Source of the DNA: Burkholderiales bacterium PBB6
GTDB taxonomy: Bacteria; Pseudomonadota; Gammaproteobacteria; Burkholderiales; Burkholderiaceae_C
Assembly (NCBI GenBank): GCA_002255925.1
Contig: NKIH01000001.1
Location: forward strand, 744,001-808,000
Direction of reading: 5' to 3'
DNA length: 64,000 nucleotides
Position numbers and translations under genes: made by a program. The notes below the pieces were generated by a model. It ran no database searches. It worked only from the letters and a program-made list of their open reading frames with translations, and was not told the origin of the DNA. This document shows positions 16,294-23,599 of the stretch, piece by piece. How positions within the stretch are numbered: the stretch's first letter is position 1; every line of letters starts with the position of its first letter.

Positions 16294-17448
16294 ATGATCA
16301 AGACCGACAGCCGGACCGGGCGCCTGGCCCTGGCCGTGGCGCATTGCGCCGGCATGGTGGATCTGGTGGCGCTGCCCGTGTGGGTGGGCACACTGATCGC
16401 CCACTACGCGTTCGATCCGCAACAGGCGGGCGCGCTGGTGACCTTGTTCCTCGTGGGCGCGGTGCTGGCCAGTGCGGTGTTCGCGCCGCGCTTCCACCGC
16501 CTGCGTGGCCGGCCGGCGGCAGCGCTGGGCTTTGGTGTGGCGGCGGCGGCTTTCTTCGCGGCCTCCACCACCACGGCGTTCAACCAACTGGCGGTGCTGC
16601 ATGCGGTGGCGGGTTTCAGCGCCGGCACGGGCTTGAGCTTCACCCACGGCACGATCGGCCGCAGCGCCAATCCGCACCGTCTGTTCGCCATCGTCGGCAT
16701 GGCGCTCGGGGCGTTTGCGGTGTTGTTCCTCGGCGGCACGCCGCAGCTGGTGGCGGCCCTGGGCGGCCCGGTGCTGTTCGTCGTGTTCGGCGGCGTGATG
16801 GCGCTGGCCGCGGTCACGTCAACGCTGGCCTTCCCGGTGCCCGATGAAGAGTCGCAAGCCTCGCAGTCGTTCCGCGCGTCGGGGCAGCGCCTGCCGGGTG
16901 TCATCTGGTACGGCATCGCCGCGATCAGCTGCATGGCCGTGGCGCAGGCCATGGTGTTCAGTTTCGTCGAGCGCGTCGGCGTGGACCGCGGCTTTGGCAC
17001 GGAGCGTGTCACGGCGGTGCTCATCGCCATCGGCTTGGTGAACCTGTTCCCGGCCGCCATCGCCGCGCTGCTGCAGCGCCGCGTGGACGCCCGCACCGTG
17101 GTGCTGGCAGGCCCGGCCGTGCAGGGCGTGCTGGCGCTGACCATTGCGGTCAGCAGCGGCTTCGAGGCCTACGCGCTGGCCACCGCCGTGTTCGTGGTGC
17201 CCATGCTGTTCACCCACACCTTTGCCTTCGGCCTGCTGGCCAAGCTCGACGTGACGGGCCGCGCCACCGCCGCCACCCCCGCCATGCTGATGATCGGCTC
17301 GGCCATCGGGCCGGTGCTGGGCGGCACGCTCGTCAAGGCCTTCGGCTACGGCGGGCTGGGCGCTGCGGCCGTGCTGATCGACCTCATCGCCATCGTTCTC
17401 TTTGCCCGTTTGATGCCGACCACCCGGTCGGCCGAGGCCACCCCATGA
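16294..17448 (+). CDS. MFS transporter
   Basis: A 384-residue integral membrane protein with about twelve predicted helices arranged in two halves, split by a polar stretch at residues 185-200 (VPDEESQASQSFRASGQRLP). This is the size and plan of small major-facilitator permeases. Substrate residues cannot be read off. Its place between the monooxygenase and cyclase genes suggests uptake of the aromatic substrate or export of an intermediate. It overlaps the cyclase start by ATGA. Confidence 0.85.
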   Translation: MIKTDSRTGRLALAVAHCAGMVDLVALPVWVGTLIAHYAFDPQQAGALVTLFLVGAVLASAVFAPRFHRLRGRPAAALGFGVAAAAFFAASTTTAFNQLAVLHAVAGFSAGTGLSFTHGTIGRSANPHRLFAIVGMALGAFAVLFLGGTPQLVAALGGPVLFVVFGGVMALAAVTSTLAFPVPDEESQASQSFRASGQRLPGVIWYGIAAISCMAVAQAMVFSFVERVGVDRGFGTERVTAVLIAIGLVNLFPAAIAALLQRRVDARTVVLAGPAVQGVLALTIAVSSGFEAYALATAVFVVPMLFTHTFAFGLLAKLDVTGRATAATPAMLMIGSAIGPVLGGTLVKAFGYGGLGAAAVLIDLIAIVLFARLMPTTRSAEATP

Positions 17449-18266
17449 ACTCGAACCTGCCCACCCGCCCGAAGCGCCGTTTCGTGGATCTGTCGATCTA
17501 CCTTGAAAACGATGTGCTCTCTGACCCGCCACCACTGGCGCCGAAGATCACCTACCAGCAGCACGCCGACACGCTGCCGGAGTTCATGGCTATGCTGCCC
17601 GGCACCACGGCGGAGGACTACCCGGACGGCGAGGCCGCAGCCGCCGAGTGGGTGACGCTGACGACCCACAACGGCACCCACCTGGATGCGCCCTGGCATT
17701 TCCATTCCACGCAGGACGCCAAGAACGGCGGCAGCCGGCCCAGCATCACGATTGACGAGGTGCCGCTGGAGTGGTGCTTCCAGTCGGGTGTGAAGCTCGA
17801 CTTCCGCCACTTCCCCGACGGCTATGTGGCCACCGCGGCTGATGTGGAGGCTGAGCTGGCGCGCATCGGCCATGAGCTGCAGCCGCTGGACATCGTGGTG
17901 GTGAACACCCGCGCCGGCAGCCGCTACGGCCACAAGGATTACCTGGGCGCCGGCTGCGGCATGGGCTACGAGGCCACCATGTACCTGCTCGAGCGCGGCG
18001 TGCGGTTGACCGGCACCGACGCCTGGAGCTGGGACGCGCCGTTTTCATACACCGCGAAGAAGGTGGCCGAGACCGGCAATAAGGCGCTGATCTGGGAAGG
18101 CCACAAGGCCGGCCGCGACATCGGCTACTGCCACCTCGAGAAGCTGCACAACCTCGAAGCCCTGCCAGCGCATGGCTTCACCATCAGCTGCTTCCCGCAC
18201 AAAATCCGCGGCGCATCTGCCGGCTGGACCCGTGCCGTCGCCATCTTTGAAGGAGAGGCCGCATGA
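17445..18266 (+). CDS. Cyclase/kynurenine-formamidase-family metal hydrolase
   Basis: A 273-residue member of the metal-dependent cyclase family (kynurenine formamidase relatives). The signature HNGTHLDAPWHF near residues 69-80 supplies metal ligands, and GHKDYLGAGCGM and an EGHKAGRDIGYCHLEKLHN stretch follow. Family members hydrolyse amides or lactones or cyclise polyketides. In a ring-degradation operon a lactone or enol-lactone hydrolase role is reasonable but unproved. It overlaps the cupin gene by ATGA. Confidence 0.85.
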   Translation: MNSNLPTRPKRRFVDLSIYLENDVLSDPPPLAPKITYQQHADTLPEFMAMLPGTTAEDYPDGEAAAAEWVTLTTHNGTHLDAPWHFHSTQDAKNGGSRPSITIDEVPLEWCFQSGVKLDFRHFPDGYVATAADVEAELARIGHELQPLDIVVVNTRAGSRYGHKDYLGAGCGMGYEATMYLLERGVRLTGTDAWSWDAPFSYTAKKVAETGNKALIWEGHKAGRDIGYCHLEKLHNLEALPAHGFTISCFPHKIRGASAGWTRAVAIFEGEAA

Positions 18267-18877
18267 GCGCGCCAGTCAATCACTTTCCCGCCATCCACCG
18301 CGTGGTGACGGGCCACGATGCTGAAGGTCAGGCCATCGTGGCCAGCTCAGGCCCGTTGCCCAGCGTGGTCGAGATTGCCGCGATTCCCGGCACGGTGTTC
18401 CATGAGGTGTGGAGCACCACCGAAACGCCCGCCCCGCTGAACAACGGCGCCGACCCGACGCTGGGCCCGTTGACGCTGCCACCGCCACCCCGCGGCACGC
18501 GCGTGCGCTTCGTCGACATTCCGCCCGACACCGACGAGTTCCTCGCCCACGGTGCGGCCCGCATGAAGCAGGCCTTCTCCCAGATCGGCGACGAAGCGGC
18601 CTCCACCGTGCAGGCGCACTCGCCCCATCCGCTGATGCACCGCACCGAGTCGATCGACTACGGCGTGGTCATCGCCGGCGAGCTGACGCTGGTGCTCGAC
18701 ACCGGTGACGTGCAATTGCGCGCCGGCAGCGTGGTGGTGCAACGTGGCACCAACCACGCCTGGGCCAACCGTTCGGGCCAGCCCTGCCGCATGCTGTTCG
18801 TGCTGGTGGACGGGCAGTTTGACCCGGTCATCACGGCCACCTTCGCCCACCCCACCGATGTCCCGGTCGCACCATGA
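18263..18877 (+). CDS. Cupin-domain protein
   Basis: A 204-residue protein with a single C-terminal cupin barrel. A segment reading ELTLVLDTGDVQLRAGSVVV and then QRGTNHAWANRSGQPCRMLF corresponds to the two cupin motifs. The second motif keeps a histidine (TNHAW), while the first has no clear H-X-H pair, so metal binding and dioxygenase activity are doubtful. A role as isomerase, decarboxylase accessory or regulator is equally possible. It overlaps the FAH-family gene by ATGA. Confidence 0.8.
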   Translation: MSAPVNHFPAIHRVVTGHDAEGQAIVASSGPLPSVVEIAAIPGTVFHEVWSTTETPAPLNNGADPTLGPLTLPPPPRGTRVRFVDIPPDTDEFLAHGAARMKQAFSQIGDEAASTVQAHSPHPLMHRTESIDYGVVIAGELTLVLDTGDVQLRAGSVVVQRGTNHAWANRSGQPCRMLFVLVDGQFDPVITATFAHPTDVPVAP

Positions 18878-19857
18878 AATTCGCATCCCTTCGCAACGGC
18901 AGCCTGGACGGTCGCCTGGTTTTGGTGTCGGCCGATCTGAGCCGTGCCGTGGCCGTGCCGCAGATCGCCCCCAGCCTCATCGACGCCCTGCAGCGCTGGG
19001 ACGAGGTGCTGCCGCAACTGCAGCAGGTGGCTGCCGCACTGGAAGCCGGCCAGGCCGCTGAGGCCTTCGACTTTGACCCGCAAGCCTGTGGTGCGCCGCT
19101 GCCGCGCAGCCCGCAGTGGCTCGACGGCTCGGCCTTCCTGAACCACGGGCACCTGATGGAGCAGGCCTTCAACACGCCGCCGATTCCGCAGTTCGACACC
19201 ACGCCCGTGATGTACCAGGGCGCGAGCGACGACTTTCTCGGCCCGCACGCCGACGTGCCGCTGCCCAGCGAAGCCGACGGCATCGACTTCGAAGGCGAGT
19301 TCGGTGTGGTGTGCGGCCCGGTGCCGATGGGCGTGTCCGCGGACGCGGCGCTTGGCTGCATCCGCCTGATCGTGCAGGTCAATGACTGGAGCCTGCGTGC
19401 CCTGGGCCCGCATGAGATGAAAACCGGCTTCGGCTTCCTGCAGGCCAAGCCGTCATCGTCGTTCGCGCCGGTGGCCGTGACGCCCGACGAGCTGGGCAGC
19501 GCCTGGCAGGGCGGCCGGGTGCAGATGCGGCTGCATGTGCAATGGAACGGCGAGCGTTTTGGCGAGCCGCATGGTGGCGAGATGAACTTCCACTTCGGCC
19601 AGCTGGTGGCGCATGCCGCGCGCACGCGGCGGCTGGCGGCAGGCTGCATCGTCGGCTCGGGCACGGTGTCGAACGTGGCGCGCAGCGCGGGCTCCGCCTG
19701 CATCGCCGAGCGCCGCGTGATCGAGAAGATCGACCTCGGCGAGATCCGCACGCCCTTCATGCGCTTCGGTGACGAGGTGCGCATGCAGGCGCGTTTCGAC
19801 GACGGGCGCGACGGCCCGTTTGGCGTCATCCGCCAGCGCGTGCTGGCCGCAGGCTGA
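18874..19857 (+). CDS. Fumarylacetoacetate-hydrolase-family protein
   Basis: A 327-residue FAH-superfamily protein. The metal site is visible as DFEGEFGVV (Glu-X-Glu) and QVNDWSLR (Asp), with MKTGFGFLQAKPSSSFAP downstream as in fumarylacetoacetases, which hydrolyse the C-C bond of 3-ketoacids. It could release the final short acids of the pathway. The C-terminal part (GCIVGSGTVSN) is also typical. Strong family assignment, unknown substrate. Confidence 0.9.
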   Translation: MKFASLRNGSLDGRLVLVSADLSRAVAVPQIAPSLIDALQRWDEVLPQLQQVAAALEAGQAAEAFDFDPQACGAPLPRSPQWLDGSAFLNHGHLMEQAFNTPPIPQFDTTPVMYQGASDDFLGPHADVPLPSEADGIDFEGEFGVVCGPVPMGVSADAALGCIRLIVQVNDWSLRALGPHEMKTGFGFLQAKPSSSFAPVAVTPDELGSAWQGGRVQMRLHVQWNGERFGEPHGGEMNFHFGQLVAHAARTRRLAAGCIVGSGTVSNVARSAGSACIAERRVIEKIDLGEIRTPFMRFGDEVRMQARFDDGRDGPFGVIRQRVLAAG

Positions 19858-19867
19858 GGTTGGCGCC

Positions 19868-20836
19868 ATGAATGTGCTGATCACCGGCGCGGCCGGTTTT
19901 GTGGGCTGCGCGTTGGCGCGCCGATTGCAGGCAGAGGCCAGCCTCGGCGGCCGCCCGCTCCAACGTCTGATCCTGACCGACCTCGGCTTTGGCGACTCGC
20001 CAGCGCCGGGCGGCATCACCCAGCACCTGGCCGGCGACTTGACGGATGCCGCGTGGCTGGATGCTGCCTTGACGACCGCACTGGGCGCCGAGCCCATCGA
20101 CGTGATCTTCCATCTGGCCAGCGTGCCGGGTGGCATGGCCGAGGCGAACCCGGCACTGGCCCGGCGTGTGAACCTGGATGCGACGCAGTGGCTGCTGGCG
20201 CGTGGCCAGCAACAGGTGGAGGCCGGTGGGCCAGCGCCGGTGTTCGTGTTCGCCAGCTCCATCGCGGTGTTTGGTGCGCTGCCCGCGGAAGTCAACGATG
20301 ACACGGCGCTGCGTCCGTTGTTGACCTACGGCGCGCACAAGGTGGTGGGCGAGGTGCTGGTCGATGACTTCAGCCGCCGTGGCTGGGTGGATGGCCGCTC
20401 GCTGCGCCTGCCCGGCGTGCTCGCCCGTCCGCCGCAGCGCACGGGGCAGCTGTCGGCCTTCCTGAGCGACATGATCCGCGAGGTGGCCGCGGGCCGCAGC
20501 GTGATCTGCCCGATGTCGCCGCAGGCCACGACCTGGGCCTCCTCCATCACCAACGTGGTGGAAAACCTGCTGCATGCCGCCGTGGTGGACACCGCGGGCT
20601 GGGGCCAGTCACGCGCCATCACCTTGCCGACCGTGCGGTACTCGATGAGCGAACTGGTGGATGCCCTGGTGGCGCAGCACGGGCCGGCTGCGCGTAGCCT
20701 GATCAGCCATGCACCGCAGCCGCACATCGAGGCGCTGTTCGGCCGCTTCCCTCTGCTGAGCACACCACGAGCACTCGCGGCGGGCTTTCAAAGTGATGCC
20801 AGTCTGGCGGCGCTGGTGACGTCGGCGCTGGATTGA
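19868..20836 (+). CDS. NAD-dependent epimerase/dehydratase, DenD-like
   Basis: 322 residues from the ATG at 19868. An extended short-chain dehydrogenase with the Rossmann motif TGAAGFVG at the N-terminus and the catalytic Tyr-X3-Lys in YGAHK, and FASSIAVFG supplying the serine. The overall sequence recalls D-erythronate dehydrogenase (DenD). As the last gene of the 17-kb plus-strand run it may oxidise a hydroxyacid product, or be an unrelated passenger. Confidence 0.82.
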   Translation: MNVLITGAAGFVGCALARRLQAEASLGGRPLQRLILTDLGFGDSPAPGGITQHLAGDLTDAAWLDAALTTALGAEPIDVIFHLASVPGGMAEANPALARRVNLDATQWLLARGQQQVEAGGPAPVFVFASSIAVFGALPAEVNDDTALRPLLTYGAHKVVGEVLVDDFSRRGWVDGRSLRLPGVLARPPQRTGQLSAFLSDMIREVAAGRSVICPMSPQATTWASSITNVVENLLHAAVVDTAGWGQSRAITLPTVRYSMSELVDALVAQHGPAARSLISHAPQPHIEALFGRFPLLSTPRALAAGFQSDASLAALVTSALD

Positions 20837-20847
20837 GGTGCGCGCAA

Positions 20848-20868
20848 GGCGAGGCCAGGTGCCTCGTC
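20848..20868. terminator. Hairpin at the end of the catabolic operon
   Basis: GGCGAGGC at 20848-20855 can pair with GCCTCGTC at 20861-20868 (one G-T pair) around the loop CAGGT. It lies between the convergent DenD-like and hydrolase genes and reaches the hydrolase stop codon. There is no T-run. Confidence 0.45.
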
Positions 20869-21775
20869 AAGCGGCAGCTTGGCCGGCCTGCCCGCGCACC
20901 GCGGCCAGCACCAGCGGCCACAGCCCGCGGTGTGATTGCCTGAACCAGTCGAGGTGCCCGATGTGGCGCAGCCCGTGGTCGGCCGGGTGGACGGTGTGCA
21001 CGGTGTGGGGTGCGGTGGGCAGGGTGCGCAGCAGGTCTTGCACGGTGGCGCTGGTGGCGATGTCGTCGTCGGTGGCGTGGAACACGGTGATGGGTGTGGT
21101 CACGGCAGCATGGAAGTCAGCTGCGCCGTGGTGGCGCACGGCGTTGGTGGCATAGCCCCCGGCGGCGCACCACTGGCCCCATTGGCGGCCCACGGCGGCG
21201 GGCAGGTTTTCGCCCAGGCCGAACCAGGAAGTAGGCGCGTAGCCCTTGAACACGGTGGCCAGTGGCACCAGCACGCCCAGGCCCAGCTTGGCCTTGAGTG
21301 CAAACGCCGTGCGCATGCCACCGAACCAGCCGGTGGACGCCGCCATGCCCACCAGACGCGCCACTTGGTGGTGGTTGGGCAGCAGGCCGATCATCTGGGC
21401 GCCCGCGCTGTGGCCGACCAGCACGAGTTGGGCGGCGCCGCTGCGCTGCAGCACGGCCTGGATGGCCGCGACCTGGTCTTGCTGGCCCCACTCCACCAGT
21501 TGCGCCGGGTGCCCGGCCAGCGGGCGGTCGAGCGAGAGGCCGATGCCACGGTAATCAAACACCATCACGTGGTGGCCCTGGCTGGCCAGCCAGTCTGCGA
21601 AGCGCCAGTAGAACTGCTGCCGTACGCCGGTGGCCGGGCTGATCAGCACCGGGTGCGGATGCACCTCGCCGCGGGCGCCAAACCAGTGGGCTTGCAGGCG
21701 CTGGCCGTCGGCGCAGGTCACGGTCATGGGCTCGGGCGCCGGGTTGGTGGCGGGGGCTCTGGTGCTGTCAGTCAT
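20867..21775 (-). CDS. Alpha/beta hydrolase
   Basis: 302 residues from the ATG at 21775, which has a GGAG site at good spacing. An upstream in-frame ATG at 21787 is less well placed. The nucleophile elbow is VGHSAGAQ, an earlier FDYRGIGLSLDRPL segment corresponds to the oxyanion region, and the probable catalytic His is in HPADHGLRHIGH near the C-terminus. The pattern (DxRGxGxS, then HSAG) is that of serine hydrolases acting on small acyl substrates. The gene starts inside the 3' end of the MarR gene, so the two are cotranscribed. Confidence 0.85.
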   Translation of the reverse strand: MTDSTRAPATNPAPEPMTVTCADGQRLQAHWFGARGEVHPHPVLISPATGVRQQFYWRFADWLASQGHHVMVFDYRGIGLSLDRPLAGHPAQLVEWGQQDQVAAIQAVLQRSGAAQLVLVGHSAGAQMIGLLPNHHQVARLVGMAASTGWFGGMRTAFALKAKLGLGVLVPLATVFKGYAPTSWFGLGENLPAAVGRQWGQWCAAGGYATNAVRHHGAADFHAAVTTPITVFHATDDDIATSATVQDLLRTLPTAPHTVHTVHPADHGLRHIGHLDWFRQSHRGLWPLVLAAVRGQAGQAAA

Positions 21776-22241
21776 GGGTGTCTCCAAGGGCTTGCACGTG
21801 CGTCAGCCAGCGCGCCACGGTCTGCAGCTCGTCCTCGCTGAAGCCGGCGGTCAGGCGGCGGTTGACGCGGGTGAGGGCCGTGCGCAGGCCCGGCAGTTGC
21901 GCGGCGCCTTCAGCGCTCAGCCACACGCGCTGGGTGCGGGCGTCGGCTTCGCAGGGGCGGCGCTCCAGCCAGCCCAGCAAGGCCATGCGCTGCACCAGGC
22001 CCGAGATGGCGGATGGCGCCAGGTCCAGCGCTTGCGCCAGCTGGCCCATCGGCACGCCGTCAGTGCGGGCGAGGATGAACAGCACCCCGCTTTGCACGGG
22101 GGTGGGCAGGCGCTCGCCAGACAAGGCGGCGCGTTCCTGCTCGGTCGCCATCCACTGGTGCAGGCGGCGCTGGGCGCTGTTGAGCAGGAATACAAGACGG
22201 GGAGGGCGGGTGGCCACGGGCAGGCTCCAGATACTTCGCAT
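21768..22241 (-). CDS. MarR-family regulator
   Basis: A 157-residue winged-helix regulator. A helix-turn-helix is visible in PMGQLAQALDLAPSAISGLV, followed by the wing ERRPCEADARTQRVWLS. The start codon lies inside a 35-base inverted repeat (22231-22265), and a TATACT element sits only about 20 bases upstream, so the transcript would have a very short leader. The gene is probably autorepressed and coregulates the hydrolase gene that overlaps its end. Confidence 0.9.
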   Translation of the reverse strand: MRSIWSLPVATRPPRLVFLLNSAQRRLHQWMATEQERAALSGERLPTPVQSGVLFILARTDGVPMGQLAQALDLAPSAISGLVQRMALLGWLERRPCEADARTQRVWLSAEGAAQLPGLRTALTRVNRRLTAGFSEDELQTVARWLTHVQALGDTHD

Positions 22242-22265
22242 GCGAACAGTTCGCGTGTGAAGTAT
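22231..22265. promoter_or_regulatory. MarR operator overlapping promoter and start codon
   Basis: ATACTTCGCATGCGAA at 22231-22246 is repeated in inverted form as TTCGCGTGTGAAGTAT at 22250-22265, with two mismatches and a 3-base centre. The minus-strand reading contains TATACT as a possible -10 element and the MarR start codon, so a bound repressor would block both transcription and translation. Confidence 0.7.
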
Positions 22266-22280
22266 AGGGCCATGTGGCTG

Positions 22281-23027
22281 TCAGTCCTCGATGCTGCCGT
22301 GGTGGTCGGCCGCGCCGGGTTTCCAGTACGCGGCGGCACGGATCTGGTCCTTGCGCACGCCCTTCTCGTTCACCAGCACCGCGCGCAGGGCGGTCATGGC
22401 GGCGGCTTCGCCGGCGCACCAGGCATAACCTTCGCCGTCGGGCAATGTCAGGGCGCGGGCCGCGGCCAGCAGGGCGCTGGTGCCGTCCACCCAGGTCAGG
22501 TTCACCTGCGCCCGGCTGGGCAGGGCGCGGCGGTCTTCCGGGGCCACGTCGGCCAGCACGGTCACGCGGGCACCGGCGGGCAGCTCTTCCAGGCGCCGGG
22601 CGATGGCGGGCAGGGCCGACAGATCACCCACCAGCAGGTGCCAGTCGTAGTCGAGCGGGATGATGAAGGAGCCGCGCGGCCCGCCCACCATCAGCGGCTG
22701 ACCGGGCTGGGCCTGCGCGGCCCAGGCCGCTGCGGGGCCGTCGCCATGCAGGGTGAATTCGATGTCGAGCTCGCCGGTGGTGGTGTCGAAACGGCGCGGC
22801 GTGTAATCGCGGCGCACGGGCTCGGCGCCTTCGGGTGTGGGCCAGATTACCTTGACGTGATCGTCGAAGGAGGCGCTGATGAAGTCGGCCATGTCGGCGC
22901 CGTGCAGGGTGATGCTGCGCACATGGGGGCTGAGGTCGGTCACGCGCAGCACGGTCAGGTCGCGGCGTTTGAGTTCGTGGCGCACGCGTTCGACGCGGCG
23001 GGCTGGGGCATGGGTGTCTTCACGCAT
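22281..23027 (-). CDS. Siderophore-interacting protein (ferric-siderophore reductase)
   Basis: A ViuB/YqjH-type flavin reductase of 248 residues if it starts at the ATG at 23027. The frame stays open to 23063, but that extension would include the palindromic operators. The FAD-binding motif is RDYTPRRFD, followed by GPAAAWAAQAQPGQPL and the GPRGSFIIP turn. The C-terminal NAD(P)H-binding half contains LLVGDLSALPAIARRL and the WCAGEAAAM segment. The reaction is reduction of ferric siderophore to release iron in the cytoplasm. No strong ribosome site is visible. Confidence 0.88.
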   Translation of the reverse strand: MREDTHAPARRVERVRHELKRRDLTVLRVTDLSPHVRSITLHGADMADFISASFDDHVKVIWPTPEGAEPVRRDYTPRRFDTTTGELDIEFTLHGDGPAAAWAAQAQPGQPLMVGGPRGSFIIPLDYDWHLLVGDLSALPAIARRLEELPAGARVTVLADVAPEDRRALPSRAQVNLTWVDGTSALLAAARALTLPDGEGYAWCAGEAAAMTALRAVLVNEKGVRKDQIRAAAYWKPGAADHHGSIED

Positions 23028-23047
23028 GGTGAGGTTTTGAATATTGA

Positions 23048-23091
23048 TTGACAATGTCATCAATCATGCGCAAATCAATTGACAATGTCAA
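23048..23091. promoter_or_regulatory. Tandem palindromic operators, siderophore reductase/MarR
   Basis: Two copies of the near-palindrome TTGACAATGTCA(A/T), at 23048-23060 and 23079-23091, have centres 31 bp apart, about three helical turns. They lie between the divergent siderophore-reductase and MarR genes. The spacing suggests two MarR dimers bound on the same face of the DNA, silencing both genes until a ligand is sensed. Confidence 0.75.
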
Positions 23092-23119
23092 CCATGTGGG
23101 CAAACCTTGCTCATCCGAG

Positions 23120-23557
23120 ATGAAAGACGGTGCCGACGCCGTACTCGACCTGGTGCACACGCTGATGCACCAGGTGCGCGCGCAGCAATACCAGCCGCTG
23201 CAGGCCGGTGACGCGCCGCTGACGCACATGGAAGCCAAGGTGCTGGGCTTCTTTGGCCGGCGGCCCATGGCCACGCAAAGTGACCTGGCCGTGCACAGCG
23301 GGCGCGACAAGGCGCAACTGGCTCGGCTGATCAAGGGCCTGCGTGAGCGCGAGCTGCTGGGCGCCGCACCGGACCCGGCCGACAAGCGCAACGTGCTGCT
23401 CTTCGTCAGCCCGCAAGGCCAGGCTTTGCTGGCGCGCCTGAATCACATCAGCCGCGCGGTGAGCGCACGCGCGTCAGCCGGATTGACGCAGGCCGAGCTG
23501 GCCACGCTGCAGGCGCTGCTGCAGCGCATGCGGCAGAACCTCGACGAGCCGGGTTGA
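23120..23557 (+). CDS. MarR-family regulator
   Basis: 145 residues from the ATG at 23120. The frame is open further upstream, but that part overlaps the tandem operators, and a GTG at 23096 is a second option. The HTH region is MATQSDLAVHSGRDKAQLAR and the wing is GAAPDPADKRNVLLFVSPQG. The divergent arrangement with a siderophore reductase and the two operators between them make this gene the probable repressor of both. Confidence 0.9.
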   Translation: MKDGADAVLDLVHTLMHQVRAQQYQPLQAGDAPLTHMEAKVLGFFGRRPMATQSDLAVHSGRDKAQLARLIKGLRERELLGAAPDPADKRNVLLFVSPQGQALLARLNHISRAVSARASAGLTQAELATLQALLQRMRQNLDEPG

Positions 23558-23599
23558 TGCCGGCGGCGGGTGCTGCGCCGCACCCGCCGTACCCGCCGT

